From a virus: a DNA stretch of 23,877 bases. A model generated the notes under the pieces. That model saw only the letters and a program-made list of their open reading frames with translations. It was not told the DNA's origin and did not search any database. The translations under genes were made by a program, and so were the position numbers. The stretch spans positions 1-23,877 of the IMG/VR virus record IMGVR_UViG_3300024306_000085; one strand, given 5' to 3'. This document shows, one piece after another, positions 12,255 to 17,879 of this stretch. Each line of letters begins with the position of its first letter. Positions within the stretch are counted from its first letter, which is position 1.

Positions 12255-12762
12255 CTACAAAGCAACCCCCGAGCAGTGGGCACAGTGTGAAGACTGGGTT
12301 AAAAGTTCCGTTGTAGGAGCCAGTGATGCTTGCATCCTTGAACTCCGCGCCAGGGTCGAGACACTAGAAGCTGCGGCTCACAAGCACATTGTCGAAACCA
12401 GCGACAACATCTTGAAATTGGCCAGTCGGATCGAATCACTGGAAGCCGCCGAACGTGAAGCATCAAAGGTTTACCAAATTAGTAAACCGTTAAAACTCAC
12501 TTCAAAACAACAAGATCAGTTAAACGCATTGCTGCGGCCCAACTCCAGCCCCACCCCTAATTCTTCTCAAAGTGGTAGGTCACTGGTGAAGCGCGTGGCA
12601 CTCGTCATTAGCGGGATTGAGTATGGCTCGGAAACAGATGAAGAAGCCGTCAACTGGTCACCTGAAGCTCGCGCCGCGATTCGCGAGGTGGCAATGTGGA
12701 TGCGTGAGAACGAAGTCGGCTATACAGCCGCTCGCTGGCTGGAGCAGGAGGCAAATCAATGA
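12247..12762 (+). CDS. Cyanophage-type coiled-coil protein (ATPEQW family)
   Basis: This is a 171-residue protein starting MTDYKATPEQWAQCEDWVKS. Residues 30-75 are a coiled coil (LELRARVETLEAAAHKH..., ASRIESLEAAEREA). A more AT-rich, Lys/Ser/Asn-rich segment follows at about 76-115, and then a terminal domain: SLVKRVALVISG...NWSPEARAAIREVAMWMRE. The opening and the ending match a protein type I recall as frequent in Synechococcus and their phages, whose middle part varies between members. It overlaps both neighbours. The role is unknown. Confidence 0.7.
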   Translation: MTDYKATPEQWAQCEDWVKSSVVGASDACILELRARVETLEAAAHKHIVETSDNILKLASRIESLEAAEREASKVYQISKPLKLTSKQQDQLNALLRPNSSPTPNSSQSGRSLVKRVALVISGIEYGSETDEEAVNWSPEARAAIREVAMWMRENEVGYTAARWLEQEANQ

Positions 12763-12941
12763 CTGACTACAAGTTTGTGCCACTGGACACGCTGGAGAAT
12801 CGCCTTGGCGATGCTTTGGGCTTGGCAATCAGCATAATCCGCAAGCCTGAAACCATTGACAACAAAGCCATGGCTCAGATTGAAGCACCGTTCAAGGAAT
12901 GGTGTGATGCTCTCGTTGATGGAGGTCTACTCAATGACTGA
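12759..12941 (+). CDS. Hypothetical phage protein, 60 residues
   Basis: Starts MTDYKFVPLDTLENRLGDAL, sharing its first five residues, and 14 identical bases at the start codon, with the preceding gene. It is helical and acidic (ALGLAISIIRKPETIDNKAM, FKEWCDALVDGGLLND). It overlaps both neighbours (4 bp and 8 bp). No family is recognised. Confidence 0.55.
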   Translation: MTDYKFVPLDTLENRLGDALGLAISIIRKPETIDNKAMAQIEAPFKEWCDALVDGGLLND

Positions 12942-13155
12942 CCAGATCAACCCCGACCACTACAAACACGGACCGGCAGAAGCGATCGACGTGATCGAGG
13001 CTGCCATCGCCCGCGCGCCCAATCCGGTGCTCGGCAACTGCCAAGGGCATGTCCTGCGCTACATCCTGAGGATGTGGGACAAGGGTGATCCAGCGGTGAA
13101 CGCTGCCAAGGCCCGGTGGTATTTGAACCGCCTGCTCGGCAAACTGGAGGGATGA
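12934..13155 (+). CDS. DUF3310 protein
   Basis: This 73-residue protein starts MTDQINPDHYKHGPAEAIDV. It shows the DUF3310 signature 'NPDHYK.G..EaIdvIE', then GHVLRYILRMWDKGDPAVNAAKARWYLNRL. This family is widespread in phages and is often labelled nucleotide-kinase-like, from a domain in T7-like phages. No P-loop is present, so catalysis is doubtful. An in-frame ATG at 12856 is ignored because the family begins at NPDHY. It overlaps the next gene by 4 bp. Confidence 0.85.
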   Translation: MTDQINPDHYKHGPAEAIDVIEAAIARAPNPVLGNCQGHVLRYILRMWDKGDPAVNAAKARWYLNRLLGKLEG

Positions 13156-13385
13156 TGCAACAGCTGCCAGGTCTGAACATCCTCGAGCGCATTGCGCTGC
13201 GCATCCTCACGCGCAGCCGCAATACCGGGCTGGTGGTGGTGAAGCCCTACGGCTACTCCTGCATTTACGTTGCATCAGACGGCACTGATCCGGTTGCCGC
13301 CTACGTGACTGATACGCCGAGCGAGCCGGCTTCAATGCTGCTCGAGCGGATCTATCACCAGCCAGCGGCAGGCGAGGTTGAATGA
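13152..13385 (+). CDS. Hypothetical phage protein, 77 residues
   Basis: Starts MMQQLPGLNILERIALRILT. Two ATGs in a row (13152, 13155) follow GGAGG at 13146-13150, and spacing favours the second. A short amphipathic N-terminal helix is followed by a beta-rich core (NTGLVVVKPYGYSCIYVASD, VAAYVTDT). No family is recognised. It overlaps the DUF3310 gene and the next gene by 4 bp each. Confidence 0.6.
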   Translation: MMQQLPGLNILERIALRILTRSRNTGLVVVKPYGYSCIYVASDGTDPVAAYVTDTPSEPASMLLERIYHQPAAGEVE

Positions 13386-13723
13386 TCAGTTTGCACGGCG
13401 GCCGATTGTTGCTGCTGTGCAGTCGATCTGACCGCACCTGGCACGCCCGGGTAATTCTTGGCCCGAAGCCCGAACATCAGATCGAGATGGATACCGGCGC
13501 CATTCACTTGCAGGCTGCACTGCTTAAGGCGCAACAGTTCTATCAAGCGGCCAGACGCAAGCTACGGCCTGCGGATGAGCCGCTGATGTGCTGGGATTGT
13601 CAGCAGTGGGATATGGGCAGGCAGCGCTGCGCATTTGAGTTGCCAGAATCAAAGAGAAGCGGTGGCCGTTATGCGGCCAGGTGTGAGCTGTATGTTCGGC
13701 ACGGAAGTCATCAGCCGCACTGA
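13382..13723 (+). CDS. Hypothetical phage protein with cysteine motif
   Basis: This is a 113-residue protein starting MISLHGGRLLLLCSRSDRTW. The C-terminal third carries four cysteines in CWDC...RC...RC, which could bind zinc. The N-terminal part is a small beta-helix domain (DMTG-like MDTGAIHLQAALLKAQQFYQAA). It overlaps the previous gene by 4 bp and the next by 32 bp. The function is unknown. Confidence 0.62.
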   Translation: MISLHGGRLLLLCSRSDRTWHARVILGPKPEHQIEMDTGAIHLQAALLKAQQFYQAARRKLRPADEPLMCWDCQQWDMGRQRCAFELPESKRSGGRYAARCELYVRHGSHQPH

Positions 13724-13862
13724 TCGAGATGGCGGCTACATCGAAACCCTGATGCCAGTGCAGGGTGAGGTTTACTACCGCAGCTGTGTCGGTAGTGTCT
13801 GCCGGTATTCCAGCGATCTGTGGCAGGCCGAGCTGTACCTCGATCACCTGCTGGCCCGCTGA
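13692..13862 (+). CDS. Hypothetical phage protein, 56 residues
   Basis: Starts MFGTEVISRTDRDGGYIETL (13692), preceded by AGGTG about nine bases upstream. An ATG at 13671 would add seven residues. The pattern (VYYRSCVGSVCRYSSDLWQAELYLDHL) is that of a small beta-sheet protein. It overlaps the previous gene by 32 bp and abuts the next by one base. No family is recognised. Confidence 0.5.
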   Translation: MFGTEVISRTDRDGGYIETLMPVQGEVYYRSCVGSVCRYSSDLWQAELYLDHLLAR

Positions 13863-13948
13863 TGCTGCGCGATGTGCTGATCCTGGTCGTTGAGTATTGG
13901 GCGACGTGTCTGATCGCCCTATGGGTCTGCAGTCGCATCCTGCCCTAG
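13862..13948 (+). CDS. 28-residue membrane peptide
   Basis: A very short frame (MLRDVLILVVEYWATCLIAL, ending CSRILP) starts on the last base of the previous stop (TGATG) and is almost wholly hydrophobic, enough for one membrane span. It closes the rightward array and its end overlaps the convergent HNH gene by 30 bp. It is supported only by position and hydrophobicity. Confidence 0.35.
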   Translation: MLRDVLILVVEYWATCLIALWVCSRILP

Positions 13949-14236
13949 CCATCGCGCTATGGCCGATTCGCCCAACGCTGTCCAGAACGGCTGAGCGCGA
14001 TACCAGTCAACCCATGGCTTATGGCCCTTGCTTGAGTTGCACGCCCAGCAACAGGCAACCATGTTGCTGCGCACCGTAAGACCGCCATGCGCCTTGGGGA
14101 TGACATGATCGAGCGTTGGTGAGCGGCCCAGCTGATCGCCGCAGTAGGCGCAACGATAGTTCCATGCCAAGAGGATCTGATCGCGTGCCGAGCGCCGTGT
14201 GATCAGGCGCGTCTCTTCAATGTGGTGTCGATCCAC
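13919..14236 (-). CDS. HNH endonuclease
   Basis: This 105-residue HNH nuclease has CAYC at 29-32, the catalytic LDHVIPKAHGG (Asp43-His44) and CWACNSSKGHKPW (63-66 with the second zinc pair). The N-terminal RRSARDQILLAWNYR is the usual helix before the zinc knuckle. Such McrA-like HNH proteins act in phage DNA packaging or as nicking or homing enzymes. There is no terminase gene next to it in this window, so packaging is not supported by context. It runs opposite to the small-gene array on its left and overlaps the end of that array, which suggests independent acquisition. Confidence 0.85.
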   Translation of the reverse strand: MDRHHIEETRLITRRSARDQILLAWNYRCAYCGDQLGRSPTLDHVIPKAHGGLTVRSNMVACCWACNSSKGHKPWVDWYRAQPFWTALGESAIARWLGQDATADP

Positions 14237-14402
14237 TGAGATCCGGCGGCAGGGGTACAGCGTTCACCTCGATCTCGATGATGTCCTCATCGTTTGGGAT
14301 CCACTCGCTGAGTTGCGAGTAGATGTCCGCTGGCAGATCGTCAGGATCAGAATCGGATCGGATGATCAGCTTGGCGGAGATCTCTAGGTAGAACGCCCGC
14401 AT
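14217..14402 (-). CDS. Small acidic phage protein, 61 residues
   Basis: Starts MRAFYLEISAKLIIRSDSDP and contains DDLPADIYSQLSEWIPNDED and EIEVNAVPLPPDL. A beta-strand, helix, strand plan with many acidic residues is seen. It is the first gene of a two-gene leftward unit and overlaps the HNH gene by 20 bp. I recall similar 'YL.I.A.L.I.....D' proteins from cyanophages but know no function. Confidence 0.6.
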   Translation of the reverse strand: MRAFYLEISAKLIIRSDSDPDDLPADIYSQLSEWIPNDEDIIEIEVNAVPLPPDLSGSTPH

Positions 14403-14506
14403 GGGCTAGCCGCCGCTTGGCTAACGGTAGCGATCGCAACTGAGTCTCATGGGATTACAGGATTGCTCTGGGATTGCAACGCAATAATCGCGCTAGCGTC
14501 CCGCGC
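14403..14506. promoter_or_regulatory. Divergent intergenic region with a HIP1 octamer
   Basis: This 104-bp gap lies between leftward and rightward genes. It holds GCGATCGC (14429-14436), the HIP1 palindrome that is abundant in many cyanobacterial genomes. GGGATT is repeated at 14451 and 14471 (GGGATTACA, GGGATTGCA) with a 20-bp step. CAATAATC at 14482-14489 could be part of a -10 box for the rightward gene. No tRNA-like structure was seen. Confidence 0.4.
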
Positions 14507-14707
14507 ATGACCTACATCCTCCGCATCGGCCCCTGGCACGTCGGGCCGTTTGATACGCACCAAGGCGCCCAATACTGGGCCGAGCGCCATGGCTGCGACG
14601 ATTACACAATGGTGCCGCTTGACGATCCTGCGGAGGCGCCCGCAGTGCTCCACCGGATGCGCATGGCACCGTTGGCGCACCCCATGAAAAAGGCGTCGGT
14701 TACATAA
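14507..14707 (+). CDS. Hypothetical phage protein, 66 residues
   Basis: Starts MTYILRIGPWHVGPFDTHQG (14507). The protein has the plan of small cyanophage proteins (strand, then AQYWAERHGCDDYTMVPLDDP). Two internal Mets and a basic tail (MKKASVT) end the chain. Its last codons and stop lie inside the stem-loop that terminates the opposite operon, an economical overlap. It is the only rightward gene between two leftward units. The function is unknown. Confidence 0.55.
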   Translation: MTYILRIGPWHVGPFDTHQGAQYWAERHGCDDYTMVPLDDPAEAPAVLHRMRMAPLAHPMKKASVT

Positions 14708-14717
14708 AACCGACGCC
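14687..14717 (-). terminator. Intrinsic terminator of the dcd transcript
   Basis: GGCGTCGGTT (14692-14701) and AACCGACGCC (14708-14717) form a perfect 10-bp stem with a 6-nt loop. Read leftward, the stem is followed by TTTTT (complement of 14687-14691). This is a textbook intrinsic terminator 26 bp after the dcd stop. On the plus strand there is no T-run, but the loop contains the stop codon of the rightward gene. Confidence 0.85.
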
Positions 14718-14742
14718 CTGACCTCAGCTCTCCGATTGAACG

Positions 14743-15258
14743 CTAGCCCTTGGATGCAGTGACGCCAAGGTCTGCGTTATATCTTCCAGATTCCGCGTAG
14801 CTGCGCTCCACAGTGCCACTCACGAGGATGAATTTCATCTGACCGAACTTCATGCCAGGCCAGATGCCGAGAGGGTGCAGGCGGCGCTGATTGCAGATCT
14901 CCATCGTGAGTCTGCTGCCATACCATCCTGGATCGCACCAGCCGGCCTCAGCATGATCCCAGCCCTCGCGTGCGCGGCTTGATTTGAGCACGAATTGAGC
15001 GCCGACGTGATTCGGCAGGTTGAAGATCTCGCGCGTCTCAGCCAGGAAGAACTCACCCGGCTGGATCAGATACGGATCATCCGCCGTATGGCCAAGGATG
15101 TCCACCACCTGCAGCTCAGGCGTCTCTGGCACCTCGATCATGATCCGGCTGCCCAGCGTCACGTCCAAGCTGGCCGGGTTGAGCAGTTCTTCATCAAACG
15201 GCATCACCATGGCGTGCTGCTTGCACAGCCGCCGGATTTCGTGGTCAGGTACCAGCAC
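14743..15258 (-). CDS. dcd: dCTP deaminase
   Basis: This 171-residue enzyme of the dCTP deaminase/dUTPase superfamily converts dCTP to dUTP (or to dUMP in bifunctional forms) for dTTP synthesis. The family motifs are NPASLDVTLGSRI (27-39), PGEFFLAETREIFNLPNHVGAQF, the substrate-binding KSSRAREG (92-99), HAEAGWCDPGWYGSRLTMEI with Glu120 at the place of the catalytic base, and GIWPGMKFGQMKFI. The GTG start at 15258 is followed directly by the family's N-terminus. A strong terminator lies downstream. It is common in phage nucleotide-metabolism sets. Deaminase is more likely than plain dUTPase because of the SSRAREG/GW.DPG motifs, but bifunctionality cannot be told apart here. Confidence 0.88.
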   Translation of the reverse strand: MLVPDHEIRRLCKQHAMVMPFDEELLNPASLDVTLGSRIMIEVPETPELQVVDILGHTADDPYLIQPGEFFLAETREIFNLPNHVGAQFVLKSSRAREGWDHAEAGWCDPGWYGSRLTMEICNQRRLHPLGIWPGMKFGQMKFILVSGTVERSYAESGRYNADLGVTASKG

Positions 15259-15333
15259 AGGTTTTGCGACTAAGATTTAGGTGCCCCAGCGGGTTGCCGC
15301 CCCTGGAGCGTGACCACCTGCAAGACCCAGGCG
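15259..15333. other. Short spacer between dcd and the HNH gene
   Basis: 75 bp separate the divergent dcd and NUMOD4/HNH starts. I see no convincing promoter box; TAAGATTTAGG at 15272-15282 is the only AT-rich patch. An ATG at 15310 is in frame with the HNH gene and would shorten the spacer. Confidence 0.3.
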
Positions 15334-15834
15334 ATGACCACCAGCGTAGAGGTGTGGAAGCCCGTTGTCGGCTACGAAGGGCTTTACGAAGTGTCAAACC
15401 AAGGCAGGGTGCGCAACCTGCAAACCACGAGAATACTCAGCACTAAGCCAAGCAAGCATCTTGGATACGTTCTCTGCAACTTGAGACGTCAAGGTGTAGT
15501 GCAAGGGTGCTATGCCCATTCTCTTGTACTTGAGGCTTTTGTTGGCTTAAGGCCAAGTTCAAATCATCAAGCCTGTCATGGCAACGGAAACAGAGCAGAC
15601 AATCGACTGCAAAATCTTCGATGGGGTACACGTGCCGAAAACTACGAAGATGCCCGACGACATGGCACCAACTCAAAAGGCAATCGCCATGGCAGTGCAA
15701 AGTTGACTGAGGATGCGGTCCTAGCCATCAGAGCAGACAAGCGCCTGCACCGTGAAATCGCCTTGGACTATGGAGTCAGCAGGTCCCGAGTGACCACTAT
15801 TAAAAACCGCAAGGACTGGGCTTGGCTGCCCTAG
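15334..15834 (+). CDS. Free-standing NUMOD4/HNH homing endonuclease
   Basis: This is a 166-residue protein from MTTSVEVWKPVVGYEGLYEV (15334, AGG three bases upstream); an ATG at 15310 adds eight residues. NUMOD4 is seen in VEVWKPVVGYEGLYEVSNQG. The HNH core has AHSLVLEAFVG, HQACHGNGNRADNRLQNL and WGTRAENYEDARRHGT. The C-terminal HTH-like REIALDYGVSRSRVTTIKNR should bind DNA. Enzymes of this kind nick or cut a neighbouring allele and spread their own gene. It is more AT-rich than its neighbours and runs against the leftward late operon, overlapping the endolysin stop by 4 bp. These are signs of insertion by homing. Confidence 0.85.
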   Translation: MTTSVEVWKPVVGYEGLYEVSNQGRVRNLQTTRILSTKPSKHLGYVLCNLRRQGVVQGCYAHSLVLEAFVGLRPSSNHQACHGNGNRADNRLQNLRWGTRAENYEDARRHGTNSKGNRHGSAKLTEDAVLAIRADKRLHREIALDYGVSRSRVTTIKNRKDWAWLP

Positions 15835-16910
15835 TAGTCCCATCTGATGCGAGGCCGCCCTTGGCGGATGCCTAGGTGAATGAACTGAGGCGCTGCATAG
15901 CCGAGGCTATAGGGCCAGTTTTGATTACACCAGCGCTGCACGGCCATCATGTCGGCGTCTTGAATCACGAAATCAACGGCGCCAACACCCGGCGCGTTGT
16001 ACAAATGCTCCGATCCGCTGGCGCCACCCACTGATTTGTTGATCTCTGGTGGTCGGTAACCACTCGTGATCACGATGGGCTTCCCACCGAACTGCGTCCG
16101 CACGCGCTCGAGGAACGCTGCCAGCTCTGCTGCGGTGTCGATCTGATGCTGCGCGGTGAAACGACGAGCCTCCTGATCCAGCGCAAACTCTCCCAGTCTG
16201 ATGTGCGGCGTGATGCGTGCAGTGAATGGACTGCCAGGGCGTAGCTTGGCGGTCTCTGGCTCGGCCGCGGCCTGATGCTGCCCCCAGAGTTTGCCCTCGG
16301 CGCGACGACGCCGCAGCAGGCCAGCCTCAACATTGGTGCCGGGATTGCGGTAGAGCTCGAGTGCTGCTGGCACTGCGGCCCAATCACGCTCACGCAGACA
16401 CTTGCTGATGGTCTCGAATCCAGCGGAGCCGTAGAAGCCAGCGCCGAGGTTGTAGGCGAAGCTCACCAGCACACTGCGCTGATTGTCATCCATCACATTC
16501 CAGTGCGGGATGGTGGTGCGCAACTTGTCGGTGATGCGATCAATCTCGAGGCGCAGCAGCATGTCGGCCTCGATTACGTTGATCATGTCACCACGCTTGA
16601 CGGGCCGCCCGTCGCTGTAGCGCGTGGTGCCGTAGCCGATGGTCCACGGATCGCCACCTGACAGCGGGTCAGGGTACGCGCTGAGGTGGCAGCCCTCGAA
16701 CTCCTTAATCAGCTTGATGGCGCCGGCGAGGTCTGTCTGCTTGCCGTCTTGGCTCCAGGTTTGAAACCATGCGCGGTCTCTGCGCATCGCGGCGGCGTAG
16801 CCGTTGGCGGAGAGATCGGACTCGAGCTGCTGAATCGCGGCGGTTTGATGCGGCTGGCCCTTGTAATACTTGAAGAGCTGCTGCAGGGTGATTGGCGCGT
16901 CGTTCGCCAT
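15831..16910 (-). CDS. Two-domain endolysin: GH24-type lysozyme plus M15 peptidase
   Basis: This 359-residue lysis enzyme should cut peptidoglycan at two kinds of bond. Residues 62-210 resemble phage lysozyme (LIKEFEGCHLSAYPDPLSGG, DPWTIGYGTT), with Glu72, Asp81 and Thr90 at the places of the T4 triad, and RRRAEGKLW at the end. Residues 225-359 resemble the M15_3 D-Ala-D-Ala/L-Ala-D-Glu peptidase family, with SGYRPPEIN, SGSEHLYNAPGVGAVDF and FIHLG giving the zinc ligands His302, Asp313 and His345. An N-terminal ~60-residue helical part precedes them. No signal peptide is seen, so it needs a holin; small membrane proteins lie directly upstream. It starts 3 bp after a 48-residue membrane peptide's stop. 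Confidence 0.9.
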   Translation of the reverse strand: MANDAPITLQQLFKYYKGQPHQTAAIQQLESDLSANGYAAAMRRDRAWFQTWSQDGKQTDLAGAIKLIKEFEGCHLSAYPDPLSGGDPWTIGYGTTRYSDGRPVKRGDMINVIEADMLLRLEIDRITDKLRTTIPHWNVMDDNQRSVLVSFAYNLGAGFYGSAGFETISKCLRERDWAAVPAALELYRNPGTNVEAGLLRRRRAEGKLWGQHQAAAEPETAKLRPGSPFTARITPHIRLGEFALDQEARRFTAQHQIDTAAELAAFLERVRTQFGGKPIVITSGYRPPEINKSVGGASGSEHLYNAPGVGAVDFVIQDADMMAVQRWCNQNWPYSLGYAAPQFIHLGIRQGRPRIRWDY

Positions 16911-16913
16911 GAT

Positions 16914-17060
16914 TCAGCGACGCTGCTTTGGGAACATCAGCCGCAGCGCTTGAAATAGCAGCTGCAGCCAGCTGTTGGATTTGAGTGGGCTGATGGCGAT
17001 GATTTCAGAGCCAGCGGCGACGATGATCGCGACGACGGCGAGGGTTGCTGCCTGATCCAT
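16914..17060 (-). CDS. 48-residue membrane protein, holin candidate
   Basis: A short frame starts MDQAATLAVVAIIVAAGSEI (ATG 17058-17060), followed by SPLKSNSWLQLLFQALRLMF and a basic tail (PKQRR). One membrane span at about residues 5-24 is followed by an amphipathic helix. The 'SPLKSNSWLQL' segment looks like one I recall from small membrane proteins of cyanobacterial phages. It lies between the 82-residue membrane protein (2-bp gap) and the endolysin (3-bp gap), a normal position for a holin. The function is inferred from position and topology only. Confidence 0.6.
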   Translation of the reverse strand: MDQAATLAVVAIIVAAGSEIIAISPLKSNSWLQLLFQALRLMFPKQRR

Positions 17061-17062
17061 GG

Positions 17063-17311
17063 CTAGCGGTTTGGAGCTGCCTCCAACCTAGAGACACGCT
17101 GCTCTACCGTCGATAGCCGGGTGAATGTTTCCTTGCGATCTTCCTTGATATCAGTGTGAAGCACCTCGAGCTGAGAGGCGATGTGCTCTACAGCGGAGGT
17201 AAGGCGTATTACAGCCTCGCGGGCTTCATCTGACTTGCGACTGAAACCGGCAGCGCCCATGGCAGCGACCGAGATTGAAGCGCCTGCAACGGCGGCGATG
17301 ATTTCGATCAT
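17063..17311 (-). CDS. Membrane-anchored coiled-coil protein of the lysis cassette
   Basis: This is an 82-residue protein with an N-terminal membrane segment (MIEIIAAVAGASISVAAMGA) and then a long charged coiled coil (AVIRLTSAVEHIASQLEVLH, KEDRKETFTRLSTVEQRVSRL). Such one-span coiled-coil proteins next to endolysins include XhlA-type holins and spanin-like factors. Here the anchor is N-terminal rather than C-terminal as in XhlA. It is followed by the 48-residue membrane peptide after 2 bp. A role in lysis is likely from context; which one is unclear. Confidence 0.65.
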   Translation of the reverse strand: MIEIIAAVAGASISVAAMGAAGFSRKSDEAREAVIRLTSAVEHIASQLEVLHTDIKEDRKETFTRLSTVEQRVSRLEAAPNR

Positions 17312-17336
17312 GGCGCCATGGGGCTACCTGTCCAGC

Positions 17337-17474
17337 TTATCGGCCCTGACCGCGTAAGGGCTTCTTACCGCGGCGGCGTGGGCGTGAGTGCTGGCCGAAT
17401 CCAGCGCGGGTCGTCTTAGGCGGCCCTGGCTGATGATCAATCCGAGCGGTGCCGGTTTTCGATTTCACTGCCAT
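17337..17474 (-). CDS. 45-residue basic cyanophage peptide
   Basis: A short frame starts MAVKSKTGTARIDHQPGPPK and ends with a strongly basic run (SRPRRRGKKPLRGQGR). I recognise the 'VKSKTGTARI..Q.GP.KKTRQG.G..S' plan from small proteins of many cyanophages. It is Arg/Lys-rich and lacks a hydrophobic core, so it may bind nucleic acid or a virion component. It overlaps the end of the DUF7936-like gene by 10 bp in another frame. The real function is unknown. Confidence 0.7.
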   Translation of the reverse strand: MAVKSKTGTARIDHQPGPPKTTRAGFGQHSRPRRRGKKPLRGQGR

Positions 17475-17803
17475 GGCACACCTGCAGCCTTCGACGGTGC
17501 GCGCTGCTCATCAATCTGCGCTTGCAGGGCGGCTTCAATTTCAGCCACCTTCTCAGCACCGCCGAGCTTCTCCTGCACCCAGCTCACGCATTGCTCAGGC
17601 GTGAGGTCGGCATACGGCACCATCGAGGCTGGATCAGCAGGCTCCAGACCGACAGAGCCATAGGCGCCAGAGGTATAAGCGCCATCACCCGAGCGGGCGT
17701 CCACCACATAGTGAATGGTCTGCACCATGCCATCGGCGGTGTTGCGCTCCAAGTTGGCAATGCCCCAGGTGAATGTGGTGGGGGCTGGCGAGGTTTTGGC
17801 CAT
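17465..17803 (-). CDS. DUF7936-like cyanophage protein
   Basis: This is a 112-residue protein with FTWGIANLERNTADGMVQTI, then HYVVDA...GAYTSGAYGSVGLEPADPASMVPYADLTPEQCVSWVQ and EIEAALQAQIDEQRAP. This pattern is that of a protein family (DUF7936) found in cyanophages near tail and lysis genes. The family's function is not known to me. The first part is beta-rich; the end is helical and carries a Gln-rich stretch. It follows the tail fibre gene after a 76-bp spacer with hairpins, so it probably has its own promoter or is controlled separately. Confidence 0.75.
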   Translation of the reverse strand: MAKTSPAPTTFTWGIANLERNTADGMVQTIHYVVDARSGDGAYTSGAYGSVGLEPADPASMVPYADLTPEQCVSWVQEKLGGAEKVAEIEAALQAQIDEQRAPSKAAGVPWQ

Positions 17804-17879
17804 GGGTGATGTGGCGATAGTTCAGGTTATTGGTGGTGCAACCTGTTGAGTAGGCCGGTTGCCCGCCTAGTGAAGGGGA
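17804..17879. promoter_or_regulatory. Spacer with two inverted repeats behind the tail fibre gene
   Basis: CAGGTT (17823-17828) and AACCTG (17840-17845) form one inverted repeat. TAGGC (17851-17855) and GCCTA (17865-17869), with two more pairs inside, form a second stem. Neither is followed by a T-run on the minus strand, so they may be weak terminators, processing sites or operators between the tail and lysis parts of the late operon. Confidence 0.4.

Noticed and set aside
14403-14506. A tRNA gene in the intergenic gap
   Set aside because: No acceptor stem pairing, anticodon arm or T-arm consensus could be found.
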